From Tomocerus qinae (taxonomy: Eukaryota > Arthropoda > Collembola > Entomobryomorpha > Tomoceridae): a stretch of 64,000 nucleotides of DNA. A program made the translations under genes and the position numbers. Shown here piece after piece: positions 63,974 to 64,000 of this stretch. The notes under the pieces are model-generated. The model was not told where the DNA came from. It did not search any database and saw nothing but the letters and a program-made list of their open reading frames with translations. Where the stretch lies: positions 58,528,001 to 58,592,000 of the forward strand of contig CM034546.1 of the NCBI GenBank assembly GCA_020055645.1, read 5' to 3'. Within the stretch, counting starts at the first letter, position 1; each line of letters opens with the position of its first letter.

Positions 63974-64000
63974 AGTAGTTTAATAGTTATCATCTTTAAA

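Overview
The window looks like nuclear DNA of an arthropod, most likely a springtail (Collembola), though that placement is inference. It is AT-rich, genes are split by short GT-AG introns of roughly 50 to 150 bp, and the protein-coding content is dominated by seven-transmembrane chemoreceptors of the gustatory-receptor (GR) type, one LINE, and many short palindromic DNA elements. No bacterial, plasmid or viral genes were seen.

Layout. 1-5.6 kb: a minus-strand chemoreceptor (405 aa, three exons) and AT-rich flanks. 6.1-10.1 kb: a broken LINE whose 5' half is inverted relative to its 3' half, bounded by a 10-bp target-site duplication. 10.1-34.7 kb: a reiterated two-gene module in which a plus-strand six-exon chemoreceptor faces, tail to tail, a minus-strand gene for a proline-rich 16-residue-repeat protein of unknown function. 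Receptors A (442 aa) and B (439 aa) are intact, C carries a 4-bp tandem duplication that shifts the frame, one unit is only a last-exon relic and D is a decayed pseudogene. Proline-rich copies P1 (intact), P2 (interrupted) and P3 (truncated) accompany A, the relic and D. A second, unrelated minus-strand chemoreceptor (411 aa) lies at 21.8-23.1 kb.

34.7-50.8 kb is a repeat graveyard: a 1.17-kb foldback element inserted at P3, several MITEs with exact 8-bp target-site duplications (hAT-like), a 696-bp foldback element with GC-rich 18-bp repeats inside an intron of a decayed C2H2 zinc-finger gene, a pair of 308-bp direct repeats, a 100-bp tandem array interrupted by a TA-flanked palindrome, a minisatellite, a decayed cysteine-rich gene and two tandem Helitron-like units.

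51.5-56.6 kb: a plus-strand gene whose twelve-exon model closes exactly in frame. It joins a TCP11-family domain to a long polar region and a C-terminal set of hydrophobic segments. 57.15-57.21 kb: a candidate type III hammerhead ribozyme. 59.2-63.8 kb: the 3' half of a minus-strand DUF3638/DUF3645 gene, with thirteen coding exons joining in frame to 993 residues; its 5' part is probably outside the window.

The most unusual points are the duplicated receptor/proline-rich module, the twin-primed LINE, the hammerhead motif, the TCP11-membrane fusion and the density of MITEs with verifiable target-site duplications. All exon models were built by eye from splice signals and frame closure; none is supported by transcript data.
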